Source: Myxococcales bacterium | GTDB lineage: Bacteria; Myxococcota_A; Polyangia; Polyangiales; Polyangiaceae | Length of the DNA stretch: 64,000 nucleotides | NCBI GenBank assembly: GCA_016703425.1 | Contig: JADJCA010000008.1 | Span: forward strand, 186,001 to 250,000 | Direction of reading: 5' to 3' | The notes under the pieces: model-generated | Told to the model about the DNA's origin: nothing | The model's input: only the letters and a program-made list of their open reading frames with translations | Databases searched by the model: none | Program-made: the position numbers and the translations under genes | Part shown: piece after piece, positions 36,563-43,785 of the stretch | How positions within the stretch are numbered: position 1 is the stretch's first letter | Layout of the letters: each line of letters begins with the position of its first letter

Positions 36563-36639
36563 CGCGATGGGACACTCTACGCGTCGGACAAGGCGGGGAG
36601 AAACTTTGGCCGGATTCGTCCCGACGCGGCCCGCGTCCG

Positions 36640-37146
36640 TCAGTCGCGTACGTCTTTCGGTTGCGGCCACGCGGTCAGCGGCACCGCCGCTTCGAAATGA
36701 CCGCTGATCATGTCGAGCGCCGGGTCCTGGGCCGCGCGGCGCACCTCGTCCTCGGTCATGACGCGAAGTTGTGCGCGCCCCGCATGCAGGAAGATCTCGT
36801 AGCCGACCCACACGCCCTCGCCGAGGAACGTCACGGTCCCCTCGGCGCCAAAGCGCGCCGCGGCGATGAAGAGCGCCGCCAACGCGCGGGCGCGTTTTCG
36901 AAAGGCGAGCCCATGGAATTGCCCGCGCACACGGACGAGGCCGTCGCTCTCTTCGAGGCGAAAGAAGCCAGCCTTGGCGAGCTCCGCGACGAGCGCCACC
37001 TGCTTCTGCGGCGCGTCGTTCTTCGAGCCGGGGAAGGCCTTGGCGATGGCGCGGTTGCCGCGCGAACCGATCTCAGCCCGCTTCCACCGGCGAAGCTCCG
37101 CCTCGGCGATGAGAAGGTCTCCGAAGATCGCGACGTCGTAGGTCAT
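36640..37146 (-). CDS. Soluble protein of unknown function
   Basis: A 168-residue protein (MTYDVAIFGDLLIAEAELRRW) with normal composition and no signal peptide. It has a helical N-terminal half with a basic patch (KRAEIGSRGNRAIAKAF) and a C-terminal beta segment (GTVTFLGEGVWVGYEIFLHAG). No family is recognised. It lies 77 bp upstream of the large membrane-protein gene in the same direction and may share its transcript. Confidence 0.78.
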   Translation of the reverse strand: MTYDVAIFGDLLIAEAELRRWKRAEIGSRGNRAIAKAFPGSKNDAPQKQVALVAELAKAGFFRLEESDGLVRVRGQFHGLAFRKRARALAALFIAAARFGAEGTVTFLGEGVWVGYEIFLHAGRAQLRVMTEDEVRRAAQDPALDMISGHFEAAVPLTAWPQPKDVRD

Positions 37147-37282
37147 CAGGCGGATCGCCGATGTTACCCAATTCGGAAGCTGTCCGGCAGACGGCGAGCC
37201 GCGCGGCCCCTCGCGGAGGCCGAGCGCCCACGGACTAGGCGGGCGACCGACCGCTAGACCGGCCTACTCGGAGCTCGCGGTC

Positions 37283-38038
37283 CTACTCGCAGGCGCAAAC
37301 GGACGCGCTGTCGTTCCACGACGTGCCGAGCGAGCAAATGCCGAAGACGTTGCACTCGCAGCGACCGGCAGCGTTGCGATGGCCGGCGCCGGGGCAGGGA
37401 TCGAGCACGCACTTGGGTCCCGTCGAGGCCTCAACGCAGTGGCTCCCGGCGTTGCAGGAGATGTCCGCGCACGTCTCCGGCTCCGGCGCAGCGCAGTAAA
37501 TGTCGGCGTCGCGGCGCGTGTACCTGGCGGACGTGGGGCGCGGGTACGGCTTCTCGAACTTGACGAGCGCGTAGGGCTTCGTCGAGGCCTGCGACACCTG
37601 GCAGTTCGCGCCCGGCGACTCGAGGCGCGTCTTCACGTACAGCGTGGCGCCGGAGGCTGAGGTCTCGATCTTCTCGACGGTCGCGTCGAAGCCGCCGGTG
37701 CTCTTGGTGCCCGCGCTGTAGAAGACGACCCAGTGGGTGTAGAAGTCGACGTCCCACGGCGCATCGTGGCCGAAGTAGCTCCGGTAGCCCGCTTCGGAAG
37801 TGATGACCTTGCGGGTCTCGGACTGCCCTTTGGTGCCGACGTTGTCGTAGAACACCTCGAAATCGAGGTTGGTCCTGAGCCCGCTCTCCTCGAGGCCGGT
37901 CTCGCCGATCTCGAGGGCCCCTTCAGGGCCCCCTGGCTCGCCCGGCTGGCCCGAGCAGGCCGCGGTTGCGAGCGCGAGCAAAGCGAGGAAAGGGAACGCG
38001 GAGTGGAGGGAAACCGGAAATTTCCGGGGAGCGGGCAT
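37283..38038 (-). CDS. PrcB-like lipoprotein with EGF-like C-terminus
   Basis: The 251-residue product has a signal peptide with lipobox (LLALATAAC). Residues about 60-170 resemble the PrcB C-terminal domain: a basic beta segment, then FYTHWVVFYSAGTKSTGGFDATVEKIE, the family's signature, and a final strand with VKFEKPY. In PrcB of Treponema this domain associates with a surface protease. Beyond it, a Cys-rich tail (CADISCNAGSHCVEAS, GAGHRNAAGRCECNVFGIC) looks EGF-like. Partner unknown. It diverges from the FGE-fold gene across a 200 bp AT-rich region with inverted repeats. Confidence 0.82.
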   Translation of the reverse strand: MPAPRKFPVSLHSAFPFLALLALATAACSGQPGEPGGPEGALEIGETGLEESGLRTNLDFEVFYDNVGTKGQSETRKVITSEAGYRSYFGHDAPWDVDFYTHWVVFYSAGTKSTGGFDATVEKIETSASGATLYVKTRLESPGANCQVSQASTKPYALVKFEKPYPRPTSARYTRRDADIYCAAPEPETCADISCNAGSHCVEASTGPKCVLDPCPGAGHRNAAGRCECNVFGICSLGTSWNDSASVCACE

Positions 38039-38089
38039 GGCGGCCTATGTAGCACGACCTCCGACTGCGTCCAGGGAGAGCGTCACCTG

Positions 38090-38238
38090 GATTTTTGATC
38101 ACCGACTGAAAACGCCATTTTCCGTTTTTTACCGGACGACTGCTGCCATGAGTCAGCAGCTGATGTCCGGTGTCTTCTGTTGATTGCCATGATTTTATTC
38201 AACTTTGTCATGGCACCCATCTTGGATAACCGGCGGCG
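38090..38238. promoter_or_regulatory. AT-rich divergent promoter region with two inverted repeats
   Basis: This stretch is markedly AT-rich against a roughly 70 percent GC background. It holds two perfect inverted repeats. The outer arms ACCGGAC (38131-38137) and GTCCGGT (38165-38171) enclose CTGCTG (38140-38145) and CAGCAG (38154-38159), forming a nested hairpin. Then TGCCATGA (38185-38192) and TCATGGCA (38208-38215) flank a 15-base AT-rich spacer, 23 bases before the ATG at 38239. It separates the PrcB-like and FGE-fold genes. The palindromes could be operators or a leader structure; no regulator is identified. Confidence 0.65.
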
Positions 38239-39057
38239 ATGCCCCGTCACTCTCTCCTACCCGGCCCTACACCTAAGGCGTCCCGTTTCGGGCACATCGT
38301 CGCCGTCGTGGGGGCAGCGGTGTTCGTAACCGGCGTCTTGGCGGCGTCGCCCGCGCGGCCGCTCGTGCCCCCGCAGGGCGTCGCGCACATGGTTCGGTCG
38401 ACCGCTGAACTGGCTCCCGTCGACGTGGCCTCGACCTGCTCCGCGGAGATGGTCCTCGTGGGCAGCGTTTGCGTTGACCGATGGGAAGCGACGCTCGTGA
38501 GCATCGACGACGATGGCCGCGAGGAAGCTCACAGTCCCTACGAAGCGCCCAACGGAAAGCGCGTGAAGGCCATCTCGCGCGCCGGCGTCACGCCGCAAGC
38601 GCACATCTCGAAGGACGAAGCGAAGCGCGCGTGCCGCGCGGCCGGCAAGCGCTTGTGTCGAGGCGCCGAGTGGCGCAAGGCGTGTCAGGGCCCGCAAGGC
38701 ACCCGCTATCCGTACGGCGGCGCGCGCAAGCCCGGCGCGTGCGTTGACAGTGGGCGCACCTCGCCGGTCCACAAGCTCCACGGCGGCGATCACTCGGTCG
38801 CCACGATGAACGATCCTCGCCTCAACCAGGTCCCCGGCACCGTCGCGAAGACGGGCGCCGCCGCCGAGTGCGTGAACGACTACGGCGTCCACGACATGGT
38901 CGGCAACCTGCACGAGTGGACCGACGACGGAGCCTTCCGCGGCGGCTACTACCTCGATACGACACAAAATGGCGAGGGCTGCGACTACAAGACCACGGCT
39001 CACGCGACCTCGTATTACGACTACTCCACGGGCTTTCGCTGCTGCGCCGACCCCTGA
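38239..39057 (+). CDS. FGE/SUMF1-fold exported protein
   Basis: A 272-residue protein with an N-terminal hydrophobic segment (HIVAVVGAAVFVTGVLAASPA) predicting export. From residue about 70 it is an FGE-sulfatase domain: CSAEMVLVGSVCVDRWEAT, YEAPNGKRVKAISRAGVTPQ, ACRAAGKRLCRGAEWRKACQG, the motif GVHDMVGNLHEWTDDG, and the ending STGFRCCADP. Activation of sulfatases by formylglycine formation would need paired active-site Cys; the C-terminal CC of GFRCC is in roughly the right place, but no sulfatase is nearby. A binding role is as likely. It is preceded by an unusual AT-rich regulatory region. Confidence 0.9.
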   Translation: MPRHSLLPGPTPKASRFGHIVAVVGAAVFVTGVLAASPARPLVPPQGVAHMVRSTAELAPVDVASTCSAEMVLVGSVCVDRWEATLVSIDDDGREEAHSPYEAPNGKRVKAISRAGVTPQAHISKDEAKRACRAAGKRLCRGAEWRKACQGPQGTRYPYGGARKPGACVDSGRTSPVHKLHGGDHSVATMNDPRLNQVPGTVAKTGAAAECVNDYGVHDMVGNLHEWTDDGAFRGGYYLDTTQNGEGCDYKTTAHATSYYDYSTGFRCCADP

Positions 39058-39122
39058 GCGCGGTCGCGGCGCGCGTGGCGAATCGAAGGTTCGCCATCAC
39101 GTCGAGACGGACCGTCTCGGCA

Positions 39123-40601
39123 CTACTCGCGAAGGCGATGCTTCTGCACGAGCCGGTGTAGATACATGCGGTCGATGCCCGCCACGCGGGCCGCCTTGCT
39201 CATGTTGCCGCCGGACTGCTCGAGCAGCTCTTTGAGGTAGGCGCGTTCGAAGCCATCGACGAGCGACTCCTTCGCGGTCTTGAAGGGGATGGAGACGTCG
39301 ATCTTCGGGGGCGCGCCCGGGTCGAAGGGCGTCTCAGGTTGCGCCTCGGGGCCGCTGTCGAGCCCGTGGAGCGCCGTCTCGAGGACCAAGCTTCGCTCGA
39401 CGTAGTTCCTGAGCTCGCGCACGTTACCGGGCCAATCGTGGCGCGCCATCTCCGCGAGCACCTCGGCAGGAAAGAGCTGGTGCTGCCGCGCCTCGGCGCC
39501 GAGCTGCGCGAGAAACGACTGCACGAGCAAGGGCAAGTCTTCCTTGCGCTCGCGGAGCGGCGGCACCCGAACCGTGACCACGGCGAGGCGGAAGTAGAGG
39601 TCCTCGCGAAAGCGACCTCGGTTCACCTCGCGCTCGAGATCGCGATTCGTCGCGCAGATGACGCGCACGTTCACCTTGCGCGCGCGCGACTCGCCAACGC
39701 GCCGCACTTCGCGTTGCTCGAGGGCCCGGAGGAGCTTCGGTTGAAGCTCCAGCGGCAGCTCGCCGATCTCGTCCAGGAAGACGGTGCCGCCCTCGGCCGA
39801 CTCAAAGGCGCCGACGCGATCGCGATCGGCGCCGGTGAACGATCCCCGGACGTGGCCAAAGAGTTCGCTCTCGACGAGGTTCGGCGAGATGGCGCCGCAA
39901 TCGACGACGACGAAGGGCTTTTCGGCGCGGGTGCCGTGCTGAACCAGCTCCGTCGCCACGAGCTCCTTGCCCGTGCCGCTCTCGCCTTCGATGTAGACGT
40001 TGATGTCGCTCGAGGCGACCTTGTCGAGGAGCAAGAAGAGCCGTTGCATCGCCGAGCTCGCGCCTACGATGGCCCCAAAGGCGGGCACCATCGGCACGAG
40101 CGTCGTCGCGTCTTCTTCGCCGGTCCGAACGCGCACGAGCGAGCTGCCGAGCTCGAGCACGACCTCGCGGGAGAGGTCCGCGTCGCGGATGCGAACCCCC
40201 GATAGGAACGTGCCGTTGAGTGAGCCGCCGTCGCGAATGCGGAAGGCCCCCTCCTCACGCGCGATGCGACAATGAAACCTCGAAACGGCCGGATCCTCGA
40301 GCACCACCTCGTTCGACGAGTGCGTGCCGATGCGGCAAAGCTCTCCCTCATGGATGACGCTGCGGGCCACCGCCCCGCCGTTCTCGCGTTCAACGGTGAT
40401 GACAAGCCGCGGAACCGAGACGCGCGTGATGGGCCGCAACGGCGCCGTCGCCAGCTCTCCTTGCCGGCCCGGCGAAGGCGGCTTGAAGGGTTGCCCTGGC
40501 GTCGGCGCCTTCGGCTGGATGATGGGCCCGGGCCCATCCGATCGAAGCCGAGGTTCGGGCCTCGGAACCGATGGCCGGGGTGGCCGCGAGGAGTCACTCA
40601 T
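39123..40601 (-). CDS. Sigma-54-dependent activator with N-terminal FHA domain
   Basis: I chose ATG 40601; the frame extends 14 codons further. The 492-residue product has a Pro-rich lead, an FHA phosphothreonine-binding domain at about 65-160 (RIGTHSSNEVVLEDPAVSRFHCRI, GGSLNGTFLSG), and a sigma-54 AAA+ domain. Its motifs are Walker A GESGTGKE (206-213), the sigma-54-contacting loop as GSFTGA (253-258) in place of the usual GAFTGA, Walker B GGTVFLDEIGE (271-281), and VRLPPL-type sensor regions. A C-terminal helix-turn-helix follows (NMSKAARVAGIDRMYLHRLVQKH). Such regulators are typical of myxobacteria and respond to Ser/Thr kinase signalling through the FHA domain. Confidence 0.95.
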   Translation of the reverse strand: MSDSSRPPRPSVPRPEPRLRSDGPGPIIQPKAPTPGQPFKPPSPGRQGELATAPLRPITRVSVPRLVITVERENGGAVARSVIHEGELCRIGTHSSNEVVLEDPAVSRFHCRIAREEGAFRIRDGGSLNGTFLSGVRIRDADLSREVVLELGSSLVRVRTGEEDATTLVPMVPAFGAIVGASSAMQRLFLLLDKVASSDINVYIEGESGTGKELVATELVQHGTRAEKPFVVVDCGAISPNLVESELFGHVRGSFTGADRDRVGAFESAEGGTVFLDEIGELPLELQPKLLRALEQREVRRVGESRARKVNVRVICATNRDLEREVNRGRFREDLYFRLAVVTVRVPPLRERKEDLPLLVQSFLAQLGAEARQHQLFPAEVLAEMARHDWPGNVRELRNYVERSLVLETALHGLDSGPEAQPETPFDPGAPPKIDVSIPFKTAKESLVDGFERAYLKELLEQSGGNMSKAARVAGIDRMYLHRLVQKHRLRE

Positions 40602-40887
40602 GCGGGCTATGAAGCGTACCCAAAAGCCGGGCGCACGTCTCACCCGACGCGGAGCGTTGGCGCGTCTTCCCTACACAGACGCCGATTAACGATTTCATCG
40701 GCGCCGTCGCGATTGCAGTTCTGCAAAGCGCCGTCGTCGCAAGCCCCGTGTTTCCATGGAACGATTCAACGGTCCCCATCTTGCACCGATGACGGTATTC
40801 TCGAGCCCCTGAGACGAAGGTCCGGGGCAAGAAATTCCGGGGGCGCCGTCGGCGCATCGGCAAACCGCAAGCGACGAGGGAGAACAC
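40602..40887. promoter_or_regulatory. Divergent intergenic region, FHA activator and response regulator
   Basis: 286 bp without coding sequence between the two divergent starts. A GAGGGA ribosome site lies just before ATG 40888. I searched for a sigma-54 type -24/-12 element and found none with correct spacing. Confidence 0.5.
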
Positions 40888-41250
40888 ATGGAGACGATTC
40901 TCATTGTGGACGACGTGCAGACGAACCGAGAGCTCATCGGCAAGATCGTGTCGGCCTCGGGTCACCGACCCGAATACGCGTCCGACGGCGACGAAGCGCT
41001 GATTCGCGCCAAGGAGCTGAAGCCTGCACTGATCTTCATGGACGTCGTGATGCCGTCGATGAACGGCTTCCAGGCGTGCCGCAAGCTGAAGCAGGACGAA
41101 GTGACCTCGAAGATCCCCGTCGTCCTCGTCACGTCGAAGTCCGGCGACAGCGACAAGTTCTGGGGCCAGAAGCAAGGCGCCGACATGCACATCGGCAAGC
41201 CCTTCGGCGACGGCGAGATTCAAGAAGCCATCAAGCGCTACGTCCGGTGA
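40888..41250 (+). CDS. Single-domain response regulator (CheY/PilH-like)
   Basis: A 120-residue receiver domain and nothing else. The phosphorylation site is intact: acidic pair Asp8-Asp9 (LIVDD), phospho-acceptor Asp52 in IFMDVVMPSMNG, Thr82 in VLVTSKS and Lys104 in HIGKPF. The sequence after the acceptor (GFQACRKLKQD, GDSDKFWGQKQGADMHIGKPF) is closest in style to the PilH/PilG twitching-motility regulators. It probably acts by phospho-dependent protein contact. A GAGGGAG ribosome site precedes it, and a clear intrinsic terminator lies 68 bp after its stop, so it is a one-gene unit. Confidence 0.95.
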   Translation: METILIVDDVQTNRELIGKIVSASGHRPEYASDGDEALIRAKELKPALIFMDVVMPSMNGFQACRKLKQDEVTSKIPVVLVTSKSGDSDKFWGQKQGADMHIGKPFGDGEIQEAIKRYVR

Positions 41251-41317
41251 ACGGACGCCCCCAAACGGGGGGAGGCGTTGGCTTCGGCGGTCCGCCGTCG
41301 GCCTTGCCTTCATAGGC

Positions 41318-41357
41318 TGCGGGCGTCACCCACGCGGGTCGCGCCCGCATTTTTTTT
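41318..41357 (+). terminator. Rho-independent terminator after the response regulator gene
   Basis: The arms TGCGGGCG (41318-41325) and CGCCCGCA (41342-41349) pair, with a second inner stem ACCC/GGGT around the loop ACGC. Eight T residues follow (41350-41357). A strong stem plus U-tract is textbook and well placed 68 bp after the stop. Confidence 0.9.
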
Positions 41358-41437
41358 GTAGCAAAATCAATAAATTAGCCAAACCCCTCTCGCCGCCCCG
41401 CCGGGCCGGCTACGCTACCGGGTCGAGGTTCTGGCGG

Positions 41438-42478
41438 ATGGCGACGGCGCTCGACAGCCCCCTTTTGGAGGTCCCTGAGCAGAAGCGGAAGATTCCCATC
41501 CGCGATCTGGGGCTCACCATTGCCGGGACGAACCTCGAGCCGATCCTCACGGAGTTCGAGCGTGAGCTCGTTCAGGTCGGCATCCAGAAGATCAAGCCGC
41601 GCTTCTACCTCTCGACTGAATGGGGGGTCCCATACGACACGCTCGCCATCGCGATCCCCTTCTACCTCGCTCGCCCCGACCTCACGCAGCTGCAGGCCGA
41701 GCAAGCCTGCCACGTGGAAGGCGGCAACGGCGCGAAGGACATCTTGCGCTACCTGCGGCACGAGATGGGGCACGTGATCAACTACGCGCACCGGCTCCAC
41801 GAGACGAAGGAGTGGGTCGAGCGGTTCGGCTCAATGGACCGCCCCTATCTGGAGGAGTACCACCCGAGGCCCTTCAGCCGTGAGTACGTCCACCACCTGC
41901 CCGGCTGGTACGCGCAGAAGCACCCCGACGAGGATTGGGCGGAGACGTTCGCCGTCTGGATGACGCCCGGCAAAGACTACCGAACCGAATACGCGAAGTG
42001 GCCCGGCGCCCTTCGCAAGCTCGAGTATTGCGAGCGCGTGATGAAGGAGCTCCTCGAGCGGGAGCCCGTCACGACGTCGACGGAGCTCGACGACGACGTC
42101 GCGAGCCTCACCATGTCGCTGGAGCAGTTCTACGGAGCGACGCCGCCGCGGGATGGCGCCAGCCACGACGGCGCGAAGGTCGTCGAGCTCGACGCCATGC
42201 TCCGCACCGTCTTCGCCGACGCGGGCCCCGGCAACGTGAGGCTCGCTGCGTCGGATCTGATCCGCAAGGCAGAGCGCGACTTGCCGGGAAGCGTCTTCCA
42301 GTGGACCGGGCACTTGCCGGAGCGCACCAAGAATCTCATGGACGATCTGGCCAGCCGCGCCGACACGCTCGAGCTGACGTACGACATCGAGGAAGAAATT
42401 CGTCTGGCCATCGCCCTCACGAGCTTGGTGACGACGCTCGCGATGAACTGGGTGCAGAGCGGAAGATACGTTCTGTGA
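41438..42478 (+). CDS. Putative zinc-binding metallopeptidase (COG4307/Peptidase_Mx-like)
   Basis: The 346-residue protein lacks a signal peptide. It carries HEMGH at 108-112 (YLRHEMGHVINYAHRL) and, about 50 residues on, HPDEDWAETFAVW (162-174), matching the HPxEDWAET element of the putative zinc-metallopeptidase group. His108 and His112 with a later acidic residue would bind zinc. That group often has an N-terminal zinc ribbon, which is absent here. Substrate unknown. It converges with an ATP-grasp ligase gene, separated by two hairpins, and the pairing of these two genes may be meaningful. Confidence 0.82.
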   Translation: MATALDSPLLEVPEQKRKIPIRDLGLTIAGTNLEPILTEFERELVQVGIQKIKPRFYLSTEWGVPYDTLAIAIPFYLARPDLTQLQAEQACHVEGGNGAKDILRYLRHEMGHVINYAHRLHETKEWVERFGSMDRPYLEEYHPRPFSREYVHHLPGWYAQKHPDEDWAETFAVWMTPGKDYRTEYAKWPGALRKLEYCERVMKELLEREPVTTSTELDDDVASLTMSLEQFYGATPPRDGASHDGAKVVELDAMLRTVFADAGPGNVRLAASDLIRKAERDLPGSVFQWTGHLPERTKNLMDDLASRADTLELTYDIEEEIRLAIALTSLVTTLAMNWVQSGRYVL

Positions 42479-42481
42479 TGC

Positions 42482-42524
42482 GGGGAGTTGCACTCCCCCT
42501 CAGCCGCGCTTCGCGACGGCTGAG
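42482..42524. terminator. Tandem hairpins between convergent genes
   Basis: Immediately after the peptidase stop are two adjacent perfect stems: GGGGAGT/ACTCCCC (42482-42488 with 42492-42498) and CTCAGCCG/CGGCTGAG (42499-42506 with 42517-42524). They lie between convergent genes and could terminate transcription from either side. No T-tract follows, so intrinsic termination is less certain than at 41318. Confidence 0.55.
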
Positions 42525-42660
42525 CCTCCCCCTGCCGCACCGCGCCTCCGGCGGGTGCTCCGCGGCGGTGGGCTAGCCACCGCGCGGATTTCGACTGACG
42601 CGTTTGAGCGAGCCTGGCTGCGACGGGTCACGTGCGTTCGAAGTCACCACCGCTCCCCCA

Positions 42661-43671
42661 CTAAAACGGTCGTCTTGAGCGGGCCATGGCGAGGCGGGCG
42701 ATGACGTTCACCAGATCGGTGTAGCCGATGCCCGCGGCGCGTGCGGCGACGGAGAACTCGCTGGCCTTCTCGAGGTAGCAGCTCGCGTTGACCTCGATGA
42801 CGTACACCTCGCCGGTCTCGTCGAGGCGGAGGTCAATGCGACCGTAGTCGCGAACGCGCAGTGCGCGGTAGGCCGCCAGCGACACGTCTTCGAGGCGGCG
42901 GCGAAGCTCGAGAGGAATCTCCGCGAGCTTGGAGCGCGTGCCCTTGTACTCCTTGCTCGTCTTGACCCACTTCGCGCGGCGGCCAAGGATCGCGGGCATT
43001 CCCTCCGGCAGCCCCGAGAAGTCGACCTCGATGGGCGGAAACGCGAGCGGCTTCCGGTTACCGATGACCCCCACGTGAAACTCGCGCCCCTCGACGTACT
43101 CTTCGACGAGCGCCGCGTCTTTCACCTTCTCGTGAATCGCCACGACGCGCTTCATGAGCTGCGTGGTGCTTCGCACCAGCGACGACGAGTCGATGCCGAT
43201 GGAGGCATCCATCCTGAGGGGCTTGACGATGAGCGGCATCTGGAGCCGGCCCGCATCAGGGTACGCATCGCGACGGAAGACCGCGTAGTTGGGGAACGGC
43301 ACGCCGTGATACGCGAGCAGCTCTTTCGTGAGGGCCTTGTCTTGCCGAAGGAACAGCTCGCCGGGGCCGCCGCCGGTATGGCGAAGGCCGAGGAGCTGGA
43401 GCGTGCCGGCCACGGAGACGTCACCCAGGACGTTGCGGCCGAACATCTCTACGAGATTGAAGACAAGCTGCGGCTTCTGCGCTCTTAGCTCGTCAATGAA
43501 GCGGTCGACGTCGCCGTGAACGCCGAGAATGGCCACGCGGTGTCCGCGCTCGCGCAAGGCGGCGGCGACTTGGTCGACGACGTCGTCGTATTGAAGGCTC
43601 CCCTCCTTGTCGACGTACGTGAGAACCGAGATGCGAAGACGCGTGGGGAGCTTGGCGCGGCGTGCGCTCAT
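42661..43671 (-). CDS. ATP-grasp ligase of the D-Ala-D-Ala ligase type
   Basis: A 336-residue protein with the ATP-grasp fold. The N-terminal Rossmann-like part is readable (VLTYVDKEGSLQYDD, LVFNLVEMFGRN), then the ATP-binding strand PLIVKPLRMDASIGI, EEYVEGREFHVGV, and the metal site RIDLRLDETGEVYVIEVNA, ending in SEFSVAARAAGIGYTDLV. The overall pattern matches Ddl-type ligases, which join amino acids through an acyl-phosphate. It need not be the cell-wall enzyme, because essential Ddl usually lies in the division cluster. It converges with a zinc-peptidase gene, which suggests a peptide-making and peptide-cleaving pair; that is inference. Confidence 0.88.
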   Translation of the reverse strand: MSARRAKLPTRLRISVLTYVDKEGSLQYDDVVDQVAAALRERGHRVAILGVHGDVDRFIDELRAQKPQLVFNLVEMFGRNVLGDVSVAGTLQLLGLRHTGGGPGELFLRQDKALTKELLAYHGVPFPNYAVFRRDAYPDAGRLQMPLIVKPLRMDASIGIDSSSLVRSTTQLMKRVVAIHEKVKDAALVEEYVEGREFHVGVIGNRKPLAFPPIEVDFSGLPEGMPAILGRRAKWVKTSKEYKGTRSKLAEIPLELRRRLEDVSLAAYRALRVRDYGRIDLRLDETGEVYVIEVNASCYLEKASEFSVAARAAGIGYTDLVNVIARLAMARSRRPF

Positions 43672-43785
43672 GCGGGCCGTTCACCTATAGCGCGCTTCGC
43701 GTGACGGCTGCGCGAACTTTCCCATCGACGCGCCTCCCATGACGCGTGGGTGCGTTCGCCGTCCGCCGCTGAAGGCGATGGCGCC

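Noticed and set aside
38131..38171. Hairpin considered as a terminator
   Set aside because: The T-run lies on the wrong side of the stem for the plus strand, and the minus strand would be followed by A residues; it fits a regulatory site better.
40690..40760. Possible sigma-54 promoter (CGGCGC ... TTGCA)
   Set aside because: Spacing between the GG and GC elements is about three bases too long for a -24/-12 element.
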